Below are positions 26,136 to 34,850 of a DNA stretch of 64,000 bases, one piece after another. The DNA is from an uncultured Ezakiella sp. (lineage in GTDB: Bacteria; Bacillota; Clostridia; Tissierellales; Peptoniphilaceae). The DNA is taken from assembly GCF_943913045.1 (NCBI RefSeq), contig NZ_CALTVH010000006.1:28715-92714 (forward strand), given 5' to 3'. The notes under the pieces are model-generated. The model did no database searches. It was not told where the DNA came from and worked only from the letters and a program-made list of their open reading frames with translations. Numbering within the stretch: position 1 is the first letter of the stretch; every line of letters begins with the position of its first letter. Both the position numbers and the translations under genes were made by a program.

Positions 26136-26372
26136 ATGAGCAAAGTTGATATCATTAAGGGCAACTTAAAAGGATTGGTTGGCAAACCTGTCATGATCAA
26201 ATCCGACCTAGGCAGAAATAAAACTGTAGAAACAGAGGGTGTGGTAACAAACACATATCCTGGAGTTTTTACTGTGGAGGTTAACTATAGTCTCGACGTT
26301 ACGGGGACTGTATCTTTTTCCTATTCGGATGTCCTTTGTGACCGTGTTGTAATAACACCGCTTGTAAGTTGA
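26136..26372 (+). CDS. veg: Veg family protein
   Basis: 78 residues, small beta-rich protein matching the Veg family: GLVGKPVMIKSDLGRNKT at the N-terminus and the SYSDVL motif in the C-terminal strand. Veg is conserved in low-GC Gram-positives and has been linked to biofilm gene control and early growth in Bacillus; its molecular activity is not settled. The neighbour downstream is ispE, the same order as in Bacillus, which supports the call. It has its own strong promoter and terminator. Confidence 0.88.
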   Translation: MSKVDIIKGNLKGLVGKPVMIKSDLGRNKTVETEGVVTNTYPGVFTVEVNYSLDVTGTVSFSYSDVLCDRVVITPLVS

Positions 26373-26395
26373 TAATAGATTAAATATGAACTTGA

Positions 26396-26425
26396 GATCT
26401 TGTTTTTAAAACAGGATCTTTTTTA
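26396..26425 (+). terminator. veg terminator
   Basis: GATCTTGTTTT paired with AAAACAGGATC (one T-G pair) followed by TTTTTTATT. Confidence 0.82.
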
Positions 26426-26445
26426 TTGAATACTATATATTTTAA

Positions 26446-26474
26446 TTGTAAAATCATATATCATTTGTTATAAT
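26446..26474 (+). promoter_or_regulatory. promoter of ispE operon
   Basis: TTGTAA (26446-26451), 17-base spacer, TATAAT (26469-26474), 20 bases before the ATG. Confidence 0.8.
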
Positions 26475-26493
26475 ATAAGAAACAGGTGATTAT

Positions 26494-27273
26494 ATGAACG
26501 AGTTTTTAGCCAAGGGAAAAATTAATTTAAATTTAAAGGTCCTTTCAAAAAGACCAGACGGCTACCACAATATAGAATCTGTGATGACCGAGCTGGATTT
26601 TGGGGATACTTTGCGTATTAAGGAATCCTCTTGCTGCGACAGCTTTACTTGCAATATCAAAGGCCTTAATAGAGATAATTTGGTATTAAAAGCTCTGAGT
26701 ATTTTGAGAAACTCATACAGGGTCCCTCCCATGGAGATAGAGCTTGAGAAGCGCCTGCCCATAGCAAGTGGCATGGGCGGTGGATCAAGTGATGCTGCAT
26801 CTTTTATTATGGCTGCAAAAAAACTCTTTGACCTTCCCATGACCAGGGCGGATATTTTTGATATCTGCAGGCAAATAGGCATGGACGTTAGCTTTTTTAT
26901 TGACGGCGGAATCCAAGTTGCTAGCGAGCGGGGAGATGTCCTTAGTAAAATCCAAGGGGTAAAGAGGGATGTCCTGGTGGTCTTTGACGTGCCTAGCTAT
27001 TCCAAAAATGTTTATCAGCTGATGAGACCTGAAGACTTTAATTCTGATTCTTATAATGACCTCTTGGCTCCAGTTTTGAGAGACAACCAAGACTTAAAGA
27101 ATTTTTATGAATACATTTTGCAATTTGGCAATTTTAAAATGACAGGGGCAGGCGGGGCCTTTTACCTTATAGATAAAATCGATAGGCTAAGAGATATAAC
27201 TAAAAAGATTGAGGCCAGTTACAAGAAAATTGGCAGCCTACTTGTTCCAACGGGAGACGCGTATGATTATTAA
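26494..27273 (+). CDS. ispE: 4-diphosphocytidyl-2-C-methyl-D-erythritol kinase
   Basis: 259 residues, a little shorter than the usual 280-290. GHMP kinase ATP loop PIASGMGGGSSDAA is clear; the catalytic Lys is in AKGKINLNLKV at the N-terminus and the catalytic Asp in GMDVSFF. It phosphorylates CDP-methylerythritol in the non-mevalonate route to isoprenoids, so this organism should use the MEP pathway. It is the first gene of a tight run (ispE, 7-helix protein, PLP decarboxylase, pta) and its end overlaps the next start by 11 bases. Confidence 0.93.
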   Translation: MNEFLAKGKINLNLKVLSKRPDGYHNIESVMTELDFGDTLRIKESSCCDSFTCNIKGLNRDNLVLKALSILRNSYRVPPMEIELEKRLPIASGMGGGSSDAASFIMAAKKLFDLPMTRADIFDICRQIGMDVSFFIDGGIQVASERGDVLSKIQGVKRDVLVVFDVPSYSKNVYQLMRPEDFNSDSYNDLLAPVLRDNQDLKNFYEYILQFGNFKMTGAGGAFYLIDKIDRLRDITKKIEASYKKIGSLLVPTGDAYDY

Positions 27274-27946
27274 TATTATTAAGACAATTTTTGCTATAGT
27301 TTTCTTATCTACGATGGGATATATGGCTAGCTATATTTTTAAAAAGAGCTATTGGAGCAATTTTTACAAGCTCCTTGGTGTCTATTCTATTTTTGGGATA
27401 GTTATGATTGGCCAGGCCTACATAGTCAGAGCCTATGCGTATTTTGAAGTGAATTCTGCTTCTCTGCCCAGGGTTATGGGTATTAGCAGGTTGCTATTGG
27501 CTCTGTTTTTTACCCTGCTGTCAGTTTTTTCGTATTATCTTTACATTGTTCGATTCAAAAAGAGAAGATACCAACGCCAGCAAAATTTTGTTTGGATACT
27601 GGCCATTATTTCAATTGTTTTGGCAGTCCTCCCACAAAATGAATATTTCAAGGAAAATCCCGGCAGACTTTTGCCGCAGATCAGGACCATTCCATCCATT
27701 ATCCTAGGCTTATACGTAAGCTTTGTCTTGACATTGGACGGTTATTACAAGAGGAGTGGAATTTTTCAACGCTTTGGCTTGTATCTAGCCCTTATGCAAG
27801 TAGTCCAATTTTTATATGTTTATGTTTTCAAGGTCAGGGCCAAGGACGAGTATACGATTCTCGTTTTTGCCAGCCTGATTTTTATGCTGATAAATTATTC
27901 TTTCTACAGAGAATTATCTAGTAAGAATGAGTTGGACAAGTACTGA
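27263..27946 (+). CDS. seven-helix membrane protein of unknown function
   Basis: 227 residues from the ATG at 27263, preceded by GGGAGA; a longer frame starting at 27209 would run far into ispE. Seven hydrophobic segments are spaced through the protein, with basic loops (RFKKRRYQRQ between helices 3 and 4) suggesting those face the cytosol. It looks like the membrane sensor half of a histidine kinase without the kinase, but I cannot name a family. Start overlaps ispE and stop overlaps the next start (TGATG), so it is translated as part of that operon. Confidence 0.65.
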   Translation: MIINIIKTIFAIVFLSTMGYMASYIFKKSYWSNFYKLLGVYSIFGIVMIGQAYIVRAYAYFEVNSASLPRVMGISRLLLALFFTLLSVFSYYLYIVRFKKRRYQRQQNFVWILAIISIVLAVLPQNEYFKENPGRLLPQIRTIPSIILGLYVSFVLTLDGYYKRSGIFQRFGLYLALMQVVQFLYVYVFKVRAKDEYTILVFASLIFMLINYSFYRELSSKNELDKY

Positions 27947-29277
27947 TGAAAAGAGAATTATACGAGTCTTTGAGAGCGAATCTTAAACGTGATTCGGTTA
28001 AATTTTTGATGCCGGGTCACAAGCACAGGTTGGACCAAGTGATTAGCTTGGATCCTTCTTTTGATTTTACGGAATCCTTTGGGACGGACAATTTAAATGA
28101 TCCACAAGATGTGATTAAGAGGAGCCAGATGAGGTGTGCAAACATCTTCGGATCCAAGGCGAGTTTTTATACGGTAAACGGATCTTCGGGCGGCCTTATC
28201 GCCTCGATTTTTTATGCGACGAGTCCTGGGGATGACATACTTGTTGCGAGAAATTGCCACATCTCAGTTATCAGGGCCTGTATAATAAACAGGCTTAAGG
28301 TCCACTATATACAGACAAATTTTGATCAGGGCCTTGATAAAAATATTTTGGCCGAGGAATTTGAAGACCAAGTCAAAAAAATCCAGCCAAAGGCGATAGT
28401 AATTACTCATCCAAATTATTTTGGCTTTCCAGTAGATATAGAAAAAATTGTAGATATATCCAAGAATTACCAGTCCACGCTCATAGTGGACGAGGCCCAC
28501 GGCGGTCACTTGCATTTCTCTGATGACCTGCCAATGTCGGCAGTAGACGCAGGTGCTGATATAGTAATTCAATCGGTCCACAAGATGTTAACGGGCCTCA
28601 ACCAAAGTGCTTATGTTCACGTGGCCAGCGACCGGGTGGATATTGATAGGCTCTTTAGGGCCATTACAACTTTTCAAACGACTAGTCCCTCCTATCCAAT
28701 AATTGCCTCCTGTGAGGCGGCGGCTGCCTTTATGCAGGTCGAGGGAAGGAGGAGGCTGACTGAGAATATAGCTTGGGCGAAAAAATTTACTGACGACCTT
28801 AAGCAAATAGAAAAGCTCAGGGTTTTGGATTATAATAATCGCGATCCCTTAAAAATTGTTTTTAATGTCAGAGGTATGGATGGAGAAAGCCTTCACAAAA
28901 AACTTTATGAGGACTATAATATAGAGGCCGAGATGAACGACGGGGTAAATGTATTGTTACTCGCGACCTTGATGAATGAAGAGGAAGATTACGCCAAAGC
29001 CTTGGCTGCAGTGAAAGATCTTGCAAGAGATGCAGGCGGAGAATTTAGAAGTAAAGAAAATTATTTTATTATTCCAAAGAAGATTATGGAGCCCTACCAG
29101 GCTTACGCTTGCAAACGAATAGAGATCGATGCTAGGCAAGCGGCGGGCAGGGTCAGTGCAGATTTTATAGGACCATATCCTCCGGGTATACCGGTGTTAG
29201 TGCCGGGCGAGCAGGTTGAGGATGGACTTTTAAAATATATAGACAAGAAGATTTATGTAATTGATGAAAGGAGTTAA
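27946..29277 (+). CDS. Orn/Lys/Arg decarboxylase-family PLP enzyme
   Basis: 443 residues. The PLP-binding lysine is Lys213 in SVHKMLTG, with the preceding DEAHGGH (182-188) contacting the cofactor. The N-terminal FLMPGHK is the family signature. Length and pattern match the short decarboxylases of the YaaO/SpeA-like group, which lack the N-terminal wing domain of the inducible enzymes. The product would be a diamine or agmatine, feeding polyamine synthesis; which amino acid is used cannot be read. It lies between a membrane protein and pta, only two bases before pta. Confidence 0.85.
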   Translation: MKRELYESLRANLKRDSVKFLMPGHKHRLDQVISLDPSFDFTESFGTDNLNDPQDVIKRSQMRCANIFGSKASFYTVNGSSGGLIASIFYATSPGDDILVARNCHISVIRACIINRLKVHYIQTNFDQGLDKNILAEEFEDQVKKIQPKAIVITHPNYFGFPVDIEKIVDISKNYQSTLIVDEAHGGHLHFSDDLPMSAVDAGADIVIQSVHKMLTGLNQSAYVHVASDRVDIDRLFRAITTFQTTSPSYPIIASCEAAAAFMQVEGRRRLTENIAWAKKFTDDLKQIEKLRVLDYNNRDPLKIVFNVRGMDGESLHKKLYEDYNIEAEMNDGVNVLLLATLMNEEEDYAKALAAVKDLARDAGGEFRSKENYFIIPKKIMEPYQAYACKRIEIDARQAAGRVSADFIGPYPPGIPVLVPGEQVEDGLLKYIDKKIYVIDERS

Positions 29278-29279
29278 GG

Positions 29280-30218
29280 ATGGATTTAATTCAAGAAGTA
29301 AAGGAAACTTTAAAGGGTAAGGACATTTCAATTGTTCTGCCAGAAGGTGAAGATGAAAGAGTTGTAGAAGCAGCAAAAATTTTAACCAAGGAAGGCATCG
29401 TTCGCCCAATTGTACTTACTAAAAACGAAGATATAGAAGGTTTGGAAGTTATTAAGACTGACCAAGTTGACACCACAAAGATGGTTGAAGCCTTTGTTGA
29501 ACGTAGGAAGGGCAAAATCGACGAAGAAGGCGCCAAGAAACTCGTTCACGAAGACGCCAATTATTTTGGCACAATGATGGTCTACATGAAAGAAGCTGAC
29601 GGATTAGTAAGTGGTGCCAACCACTCAACAGGAAACACAGTTCGTCCAGCACTTCAAATTATCAAGATGAAAGAACCTTACAAGAAAACTTCAGGCGTTT
29701 TTGTAATGATGAAGGGCAATGAAAGATATATTTTCTCAGACTGCGCTATAAATATTGCTCCAACTTCAGAAGACATTGCAGAAAATGCTCTTCTTTCAAA
29801 CAAGACTGCAAAGACTTTTGGTATAGCTGAACCAAAAGTAGCCCTGCTTTCATTCTCTACAAAAGGCAGTGCAAACAGTGAAGAAACTGAAAGAGTAGCA
29901 AAGGCCCTTGAGCTCATCAAAGAATCAGGCGAAGAAATAGTTGTAGACGGTGAAATGCAATTCGATGCAGCTTTTGTTGAATCAGTCGGCAAGAAAAAAG
30001 CTCCTGGCTCAGAAGTTGCAGGAAAGGCCAATGTATTTGTCTTCCCGTCACTGGAAGCTGGCAATATCGGTTACAAGATTGCCCAACGCATGGGTGGCTA
30101 TGAAGCCCTAGGCCCAATCCTCCAAGGATTAAAATCACCTGTAAACGACCTATCAAGAGGCTGTAGCGTAACAGATATTGTAAACCTAGTTTACCTAACA
30201 GCTGCCCAAGCACTATAA
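29280..30218 (+). CDS. pta: phosphate acetyltransferase
   Basis: 312 residues, the usual length of the single-domain enzyme. LPEGEDERV at the N-terminus, DGLVSGANHSTG, and KGSANSEE and the C-terminal NDLSRGCSV are characteristic Pta motifs. It interconverts acetyl-CoA and acetyl phosphate; with acetate kinase (not in this window) it gives ATP and acetate in fermentation. AAGGAG precedes the ATG two bases after the decarboxylase stop. Ends at a good terminator. Confidence 0.94.
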   Translation: MDLIQEVKETLKGKDISIVLPEGEDERVVEAAKILTKEGIVRPIVLTKNEDIEGLEVIKTDQVDTTKMVEAFVERRKGKIDEEGAKKLVHEDANYFGTMMVYMKEADGLVSGANHSTGNTVRPALQIIKMKEPYKKTSGVFVMMKGNERYIFSDCAINIAPTSEDIAENALLSNKTAKTFGIAEPKVALLSFSTKGSANSEETERVAKALELIKESGEEIVVDGEMQFDAAFVESVGKKKAPGSEVAGKANVFVFPSLEAGNIGYKIAQRMGGYEALGPILQGLKSPVNDLSRGCSVTDIVNLVYLTAAQAL

Positions 30219-30229
30219 AAATATTTGAA

Positions 30230-30259
30230 AGTTGTGGTTTAAAAGCCACAGCTTTTTTT
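30230..30259 (+). terminator. terminator of ispE-pta operon
   Basis: AGTTGTGG/CCACAGCT stem (one G-T pair) followed by TTTTTTTG. Confidence 0.85.
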
Positions 30260-30306
30260 GTAGGCAAAATAATTTTATCTTATTTTAAAAATTCACAAAA
30301 AATTAA

Positions 30307-30334
30307 TTATCCAAGAAAAATCTGACTTGGATAA
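30307..30334. repeat. inverted repeat in intergenic region
   Basis: Perfect nine-base arms TTATCCAAG and CTTGGATAA with a ten-base spacer, in the 284-base gap between pta and the sulfatase gene. No T-run follows, so it could be an operator or RNA hairpin. Apart from this, the pta terminator and the promoter at 30448, I see nothing in this gap. Confidence 0.4.
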
Positions 30335-30447
30335 GTTGTTTAAGAGAAATAAAATTTTATAAATAAAAGACTGGAGAATATTTTTTAATACGGGAAAAAT
30401 TATTTAATGGACAAAGGCCGTGAATATGAGTACTTAGCCATTTGTGT

Positions 30448-30476
30448 TTGACAGGCAAGATTTTTGAGAGTATAAT
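30448..30476 (+). promoter_or_regulatory. promoter of LTA-synthase-like gene
   Basis: Consensus TTGACA (30448-30453), 17-base spacer, TATAAT (30471-30476). Confidence 0.92.
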
Positions 30477-30502
30477 TATGGATAATCAAGGAGGTAAAAG
30501 CA

Positions 30503-32299
30503 ATGAAAAAAGATAAATTTAAAAATTTAATTTTAGATTTATTTCTACTTACAATCTTGGCCATTAGTCTTACTCTTGTAAGCTTTTTGTTCGTGGAGCC
30601 AGATATGGACCGAGAATTATTTATGAAATTTATTAGCAACAAGGCTATTTTTAAATACAATTTTTTACCAATATTGGCCCTCTTGTATTTGCTATATTTT
30701 TTGGTCGGCCGCTTTTGGTTTTCGTTTTTAATTGGTAGCTCGGCCATCGTTTTGATGGGCGTTACAAATGTCTCAAAGATTTTTTATAGGGAAGAGACCT
30801 TTAATATGCTGGATATGACCCTGATTTACGAGGCTATGAATATGGTTGACCACGATTTTGCAATTCAGTGGCCAACTTGGATTTACTTTGCAGTGGGCCT
30901 GATTTTACTTGTCACCCTTTGCTATATACTGGCCAGAAACTTTAAAGTAAAGGGATGGATGAGGTGGACTGGCCTAGCTCTTTCAATCGCCTTTGCATTT
31001 TTTGTATTTAAAGTTACTACTGATAATAATATTTATGCCGATACAAAGGTGGATGGCTTTAACCAATGGGTGGACGTAGAGAATGAAAAGGCCAGGGGCA
31101 TGGTCTACTCCTTTATGCACTCCTACAATGCCATTAGTATTAGCAAGCCGGGTGGTTATGATGAGGACTTTGCAAAGACGGCTTGGGAAAAATATGAAAA
31201 CGCTGATATTCCTGATGATAAAAAGGTAAATATCATTGCCATAATGTTTGAGTCTTATAATGATTTTTCTAAATTAGATGTAGACTTTAATAAGTATCCT
31301 TATGAGGCCTACGATGAAATCAAGGACGCCAGTATAAGTGGCAGCCTGATTGTCCACGTCTTTGGTGGCGGCACAATCAATAGTGAGAGAACTTTTTTGA
31401 CGGGTGTATACGGCCAGCCAAGATACAATCGCAAGGTCAATTCTTATGCCTGGTATTTAAAGTCCCAGGGCTACAATACTGTATCCATGCATCCGCATTT
31501 GGGCGTTTTTTACAATCGCAAAAACGCCAATAGGCACTTGGGCTTTGATCGCTTTTTATACAATGAAAACTACTTTGACCAGGTCTGGGAAAAGAATTAT
31601 TTTATGCCTGACAGAGAACTCTTTAAGTACATCTTAAAGGACTATGAGGACAACAAGTCCACTGGCAAACCCTATTTTAATATGACAATCACCATGCAAA
31701 ACCACGGCCCCTATCACGCAGACTACAATGTGCCTGCCTATATAAAACCGGACTTTGCAGTGGATGAAAAGGCCTTAAAAGAAACCAATGTCTACTTAGA
31801 TGGAATAAAGAGCTCGTCAGAGGCCTTTAGGAACCTGCTGGAAGAATTAAAAGATGATGACCAGCCTCTTGTAGTGGTGGCCTTTGGTGACCACAATCCA
31901 TTTTTGGGCCAAGATGACGTGGGCTTTGAAGCCATGGGCATAGATGTAGATCCAAAATCATTTGAAGGCTATATAAACAGGTACACAGTCCCTTATGTAA
32001 TTTGGGCAAACGATGAAGCTAAGAAGATTACGGAAAATGAATTTGAAGGCGATGGCCCCACTCTTTCACCCCAATATTTGATGGGCTATGTCTTTGATCA
32101 AATGGGCTTAGAGGGCACCAAGGACATGCAGATTAAGAGAAATGAATTCCATGATATAGATGTCTTTAATACTTCATACATGCTCAAGGATGGAAAATTT
32201 ATTCCAACCAAAGAAGATGATATGAAAAAATATATGGATAGGCGCTTGTCCGTTGACTACTACATCAACACACATTTTATGTACAAGGAGGGCAAGTAA
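30503..32299 (+). CDS. LTA synthase family sulfatase-fold protein
   Basis: 598 residues. Five membrane helices (to about residue 170) are followed by an extracellular sulfatase-fold domain. Thr291 in GGGTINSERTF is the expected nucleophile, Glu250 in IMFESYN a metal ligand, and FGDHNPF provides the Asp and His ligands near the C-terminus. LtaS-type enzymes build glycerolphosphate polymers or move phosphoglycerol to other surface glycans. AAGGAGG precedes the ATG. The gene stands alone behind a consensus promoter. Polymer synthase versus glycan modification cannot be decided from sequence. Confidence 0.88.
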   Translation: MKKDKFKNLILDLFLLTILAISLTLVSFLFVEPDMDRELFMKFISNKAIFKYNFLPILALLYLLYFLVGRFWFSFLIGSSAIVLMGVTNVSKIFYREETFNMLDMTLIYEAMNMVDHDFAIQWPTWIYFAVGLILLVTLCYILARNFKVKGWMRWTGLALSIAFAFFVFKVTTDNNIYADTKVDGFNQWVDVENEKARGMVYSFMHSYNAISISKPGGYDEDFAKTAWEKYENADIPDDKKVNIIAIMFESYNDFSKLDVDFNKYPYEAYDEIKDASISGSLIVHVFGGGTINSERTFLTGVYGQPRYNRKVNSYAWYLKSQGYNTVSMHPHLGVFYNRKNANRHLGFDRFLYNENYFDQVWEKNYFMPDRELFKYILKDYEDNKSTGKPYFNMTITMQNHGPYHADYNVPAYIKPDFAVDEKALKETNVYLDGIKSSSEAFRNLLEELKDDDQPLVVVAFGDHNPFLGQDDVGFEAMGIDVDPKSFEGYINRYTVPYVIWANDEAKKITENEFEGDGPTLSPQYLMGYVFDQMGLEGTKDMQIKRNEFHDIDVFNTSYMLKDGKFIPTKEDDMKKYMDRRLSVDYYINTHFMYKEGK

Positions 32300-32316
32300 A
32301 CTTATATTTGTCCTTG

Positions 32317-32345
32317 TTGATATATTATGTAAATTGTGCTAGACT
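32317..32345 (+). promoter_or_regulatory. promoter of Lys/Glu-rich secreted protein gene
   Basis: TTGATA (32317-32322), 17-base spacer, TAGACT (32340-32345), 43 bases before the ATG. Confidence 0.6.
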
Positions 32346-32388
32346 ATATAAAGCATGATTTCATGCAAGAAAAATTTTAGGAGGAATT

Positions 32389-33378
32389 ATGAAAAGATTT
32401 ATTTCATTAGCATTAGTATTTGTACTACTTGCTAGCAGTTTTGCTTTTGCAGCAGACGCAGAACCAGTAAAAGCTGAAGGCGAAAAAACCTTCCAAGAAG
32501 TATACCTAGATGGTGGAAAAGTTGACCTAGGCGCATACTTAATCAACCAAAGAAACTACGTAAAACTACGTGACGTTGCAGCTATTTTAACAGCAACAGA
32601 CGCAAAGTTTAATGTAGACTTCAACGAAGATAAAAAAGTTGTTATCACAACAGGCGAAGCTTACGAAAAGCTAGATACAGACCTAGTTGAACTCCCAGAA
32701 GGCAAAGTTGAAGCTCTTATGGGTGAACAAGCTTTCATCTTCAATGGCGAAGAAAAAATGGTAAAAACAGCTCTTATCAACCAAAACAACTACCTACAAT
32801 TAAGAGAACTTGGTGAATTAATCGGCTTTGGCGTTCACTACAACGAAGAAACAAAGGCTATAGAACTTTCATCAAAGGTAGAAGAAAAAGCTGAAGAAGC
32901 TAAAGAAGAAGTTAAAGAAGAAAACGCTGAAGAAAAGAAAGAAGAAAAAGTTGAACCATTTGTTAACGCAACAGGCGTTGAACTTAAAGAAGAAGCCAAA
33001 GAAGCTCTAGTAAAAGCTATTGAAGCAGAAGCTGAAGCAAAAGAATTAGGCGAAATTAAAAATATTACAGTTAACAAAATTAAACAAACTAAAAAAGAAG
33101 ACAAGATTGTTTACGAATACGAAGGAACAATCACAACAGCTGATAAGAAAGCAAAATTTGAAGCTGAATTAGCTGATGACAAATTTGCAATTAGCTTCTC
33201 AGAACTAGCTGAAAAGATTGAAGAAATCAAAGAAAAAGTTGAAGAAAAAGCTGAAGAAGTAAAAGAAAAAGCTGGAGAAGCTGTAAAAGACGCAAAAGAT
33301 AAAGTCGAAGAAATCAAAGATAAAATCGAAGACAAAAAAGACGACAAAAAAGAAGAAAAGAAAGACGGAAACAAATAA
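32389..33378 (+). CDS. secreted stalk-domain protein with Lys/Glu-rich amphipathic repeats
   Basis: 329 residues. Signal peptide with likely cleavage after AFA (residues 19-21). Residues 35-165 contain two copper-amine-oxidase N-terminal-like (stalk) segments, with the repeated pattern NQRNYVKLRDVAAIL and NQNNYLQLRELGELIGF. Residues 165-190 and 275-329 are made almost only of Lys, Glu, Ala, Val and Asp in helical repeats like EEKAEEVKEKAG, similar to LEA-type or apolipoprotein-like helices. The middle part (200-270) resembles a small PepSY-like fold. A wall- or surface-associated role is likely. Codon choice is very uniform (GAA, AAA, CTA), as in highly expressed genes. Confidence 0.78.
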   Translation: MKRFISLALVFVLLASSFAFAADAEPVKAEGEKTFQEVYLDGGKVDLGAYLINQRNYVKLRDVAAILTATDAKFNVDFNEDKKVVITTGEAYEKLDTDLVELPEGKVEALMGEQAFIFNGEEKMVKTALINQNNYLQLRELGELIGFGVHYNEETKAIELSSKVEEKAEEAKEEVKEENAEEKKEEKVEPFVNATGVELKEEAKEALVKAIEAEAEAKELGEIKNITVNKIKQTKKEDKIVYEYEGTITTADKKAKFEAELADDKFAISFSELAEKIEEIKEKVEEKAEEVKEKAGEAVKDAKDKVEEIKDKIEDKKDDKKEEKKDGNK

Positions 33379-33402
33379 TAGTTTTTCATTCTGATTTTAA
33401 GG

Positions 33403-33429
33403 CAGGCCCCTGTGTGGGCCTGTTTTTTT
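33403..33429 (+). terminator. terminator of secreted stalk protein gene
   Basis: Perfect stem CAGGCCC/GGGCCTG followed by seven T. Confidence 0.92.
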
Positions 33430-33437
33430 ATGGAGAA

Positions 33438-33489
33438 AATTTTCCTTATATAACCAGGGCGCTTAGGCCCTGGTTATATAAGGAAAATT
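33438..33489. repeat. 23-bp perfect inverted repeat with 6-base loop
   Basis: Left arm 33438-33460 begins AATTTTCC and ends CCAGGGC; right arm 33467-33489 is its exact reverse complement; loop GCTTAG. It lies between the terminator of the plus-strand gene and the end of the minus-strand peptidase pair, so it can act as terminator for the latter, but it is far longer than the other terminators here and has a weak T-tract. Confidence 0.9.
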
Positions 33490-33506
33490 GAAAAATAATT
33501 TTGTTT

Positions 33507-34841
33507 TTATGCGAGTGATCCCATTGGGTCCCATGGTTTTAGGACTACTGGGTCTTTGTCATAGGCTTTTTGCATGTCCTTTGACAGGTATTTTTTATTG
33601 ACGACTGCTTGGTAAACGTATTTGTCAAACCATTCGTCTGTCATAGTGTAGTGACCCTTGTAGCCGAATTTATCTCCCCATGAGTTTTCGACTTTAAATC
33701 TTAAAGACTTGCCGTCTTTGACTTCCACACCTGTAAAGGTCATGGCGTGGGTCATTTGTGATTGATAGTAGTCAAGGGCGTCTGCCTTTGTCATTTGTAA
33801 GTCCAATCCAAATAGTTCATCATAGTTGGAAACTTTTGTATCCAACATGGCTCTGCCGTCTTCGCTAAAGGAATCCTTGCCTACATCGCAGCCAAACCAA
33901 ACTGGCATGCCATCTTTTAGTTGTGCGAGCACTGCTGCCTTTAGGTCTTCGATGGTTAGGTTCAAGTGCTTTACTTCCTTGCCTTCGATGACATTGCCCA
34001 GGTATTTGATGGTGTAAGTTTTGCCAAATGGCTTGTCTTCAGTTGGAGCGTTAATGAGCGATACATAGTCGTCGATTTCCATTTCCACATATTTTTCAAA
34101 GAATTTTTGTGGGTTTAGATTTTTGTCTTCGATTAGTTTGTTATCTTTGTCATAAGCTATGAAGTCAAATGTTTCTGGAAGTCTGCCTAGGGTAGAAGTG
34201 AGGACATTGTAAACGCCTTGCATAGCTTCTTCTTTGATGGCTCCGATTTCCTTTTTGGACTTACCTTGATTTACAGCTTGTCTCAAGTCAACTGTGTATT
34301 TGTGAAGGAGCTTTACCAAATATTTATTTAGCTCTCTGGTATTTGATGAGCTTGTGCTTTCTGGATAAGCGTATTTTGGAACGAGTCCATACTTTTTAAC
34401 CAGGTTGACAAACATATCCCATTGGCCGCCATCGCCTAGGACTTCGCCCATGAGGTATTGGAGTTCCCTGTCATCGATTGGGTCCTTGGCCTTTTCTATC
34501 ATAGCTTCCAAATAGTAGTTGGCCCTTTCGAGTTTGTCGCAGAACAAGGTGTAAGATTGTGAAAATTCAAAATTTTCTAAATTTAACTTGTTCATAACAA
34601 TGTTTCTCATGACATTCATGGATGCAAACATCCAGCAGCGGCCAGAAGCCTTTTGGTTGGTGATTTCTCCATTTTTAATGTCATTGTTAAAGTTAAAGGG
34701 TTCGTCTTTTAGCCTGTTTATGTCCACTACGACTTTGTTTAGTGGGTTGTAGGAACCAGCATTCATGCGGACAAGATTGGACTTGTCTTTTAAAAATTCT
34801 GCTTCAAATTCATTTATCTTATCTATGCTTAATTGTCTCAT
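33507..34841 (-). CDS. pepC: C1-family aminopeptidase C (bleomycin hydrolase-like)
   Basis: 444 residues. Papain-like catalytic residues: Cys69 in SGRCWMFA, His365 in THAM, Asn386 in VENSWG. The C-terminus ends PWDPMGSLA, the arm that in bleomycin hydrolases reaches into the active site and restricts the enzyme to removing N-terminal residues. These are cytosolic hexamers that finish peptide breakdown. The gene lies nine bases after a paralogue in the same operon. RBS AGGAGG is present upstream of the ATG at 34841. Confidence 0.93.
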   Translation of the reverse strand: MRQLSIDKINEFEAEFLKDKSNLVRMNAGSYNPLNKVVVDINRLKDEPFNFNNDIKNGEITNQKASGRCWMFASMNVMRNIVMNKLNLENFEFSQSYTLFCDKLERANYYLEAMIEKAKDPIDDRELQYLMGEVLGDGGQWDMFVNLVKKYGLVPKYAYPESTSSSNTRELNKYLVKLLHKYTVDLRQAVNQGKSKKEIGAIKEEAMQGVYNVLTSTLGRLPETFDFIAYDKDNKLIEDKNLNPQKFFEKYVEMEIDDYVSLINAPTEDKPFGKTYTIKYLGNVIEGKEVKHLNLTIEDLKAAVLAQLKDGMPVWFGCDVGKDSFSEDGRAMLDTKVSNYDELFGLDLQMTKADALDYYQSQMTHAMTFTGVEVKDGKSLRFKVENSWGDKFGYKGHYTMTDEWFDKYVYQAVVNKKYLSKDMQKAYDKDPVVLKPWDPMGSLA

Positions 34842-34850
34842 ATAAACCTC

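Noticed and set aside
30400..30747. Minus-strand 115-codon frame over the sulfatase promoter
   Set aside because: It covers a consensus promoter and the start of the sulfatase gene, and has no family resemblance or ribosome site.
33111..33389. Minus-strand Ser/Phe-rich frame
   Set aside because: Antisense shadow of the Lys/Glu-rich secreted protein.
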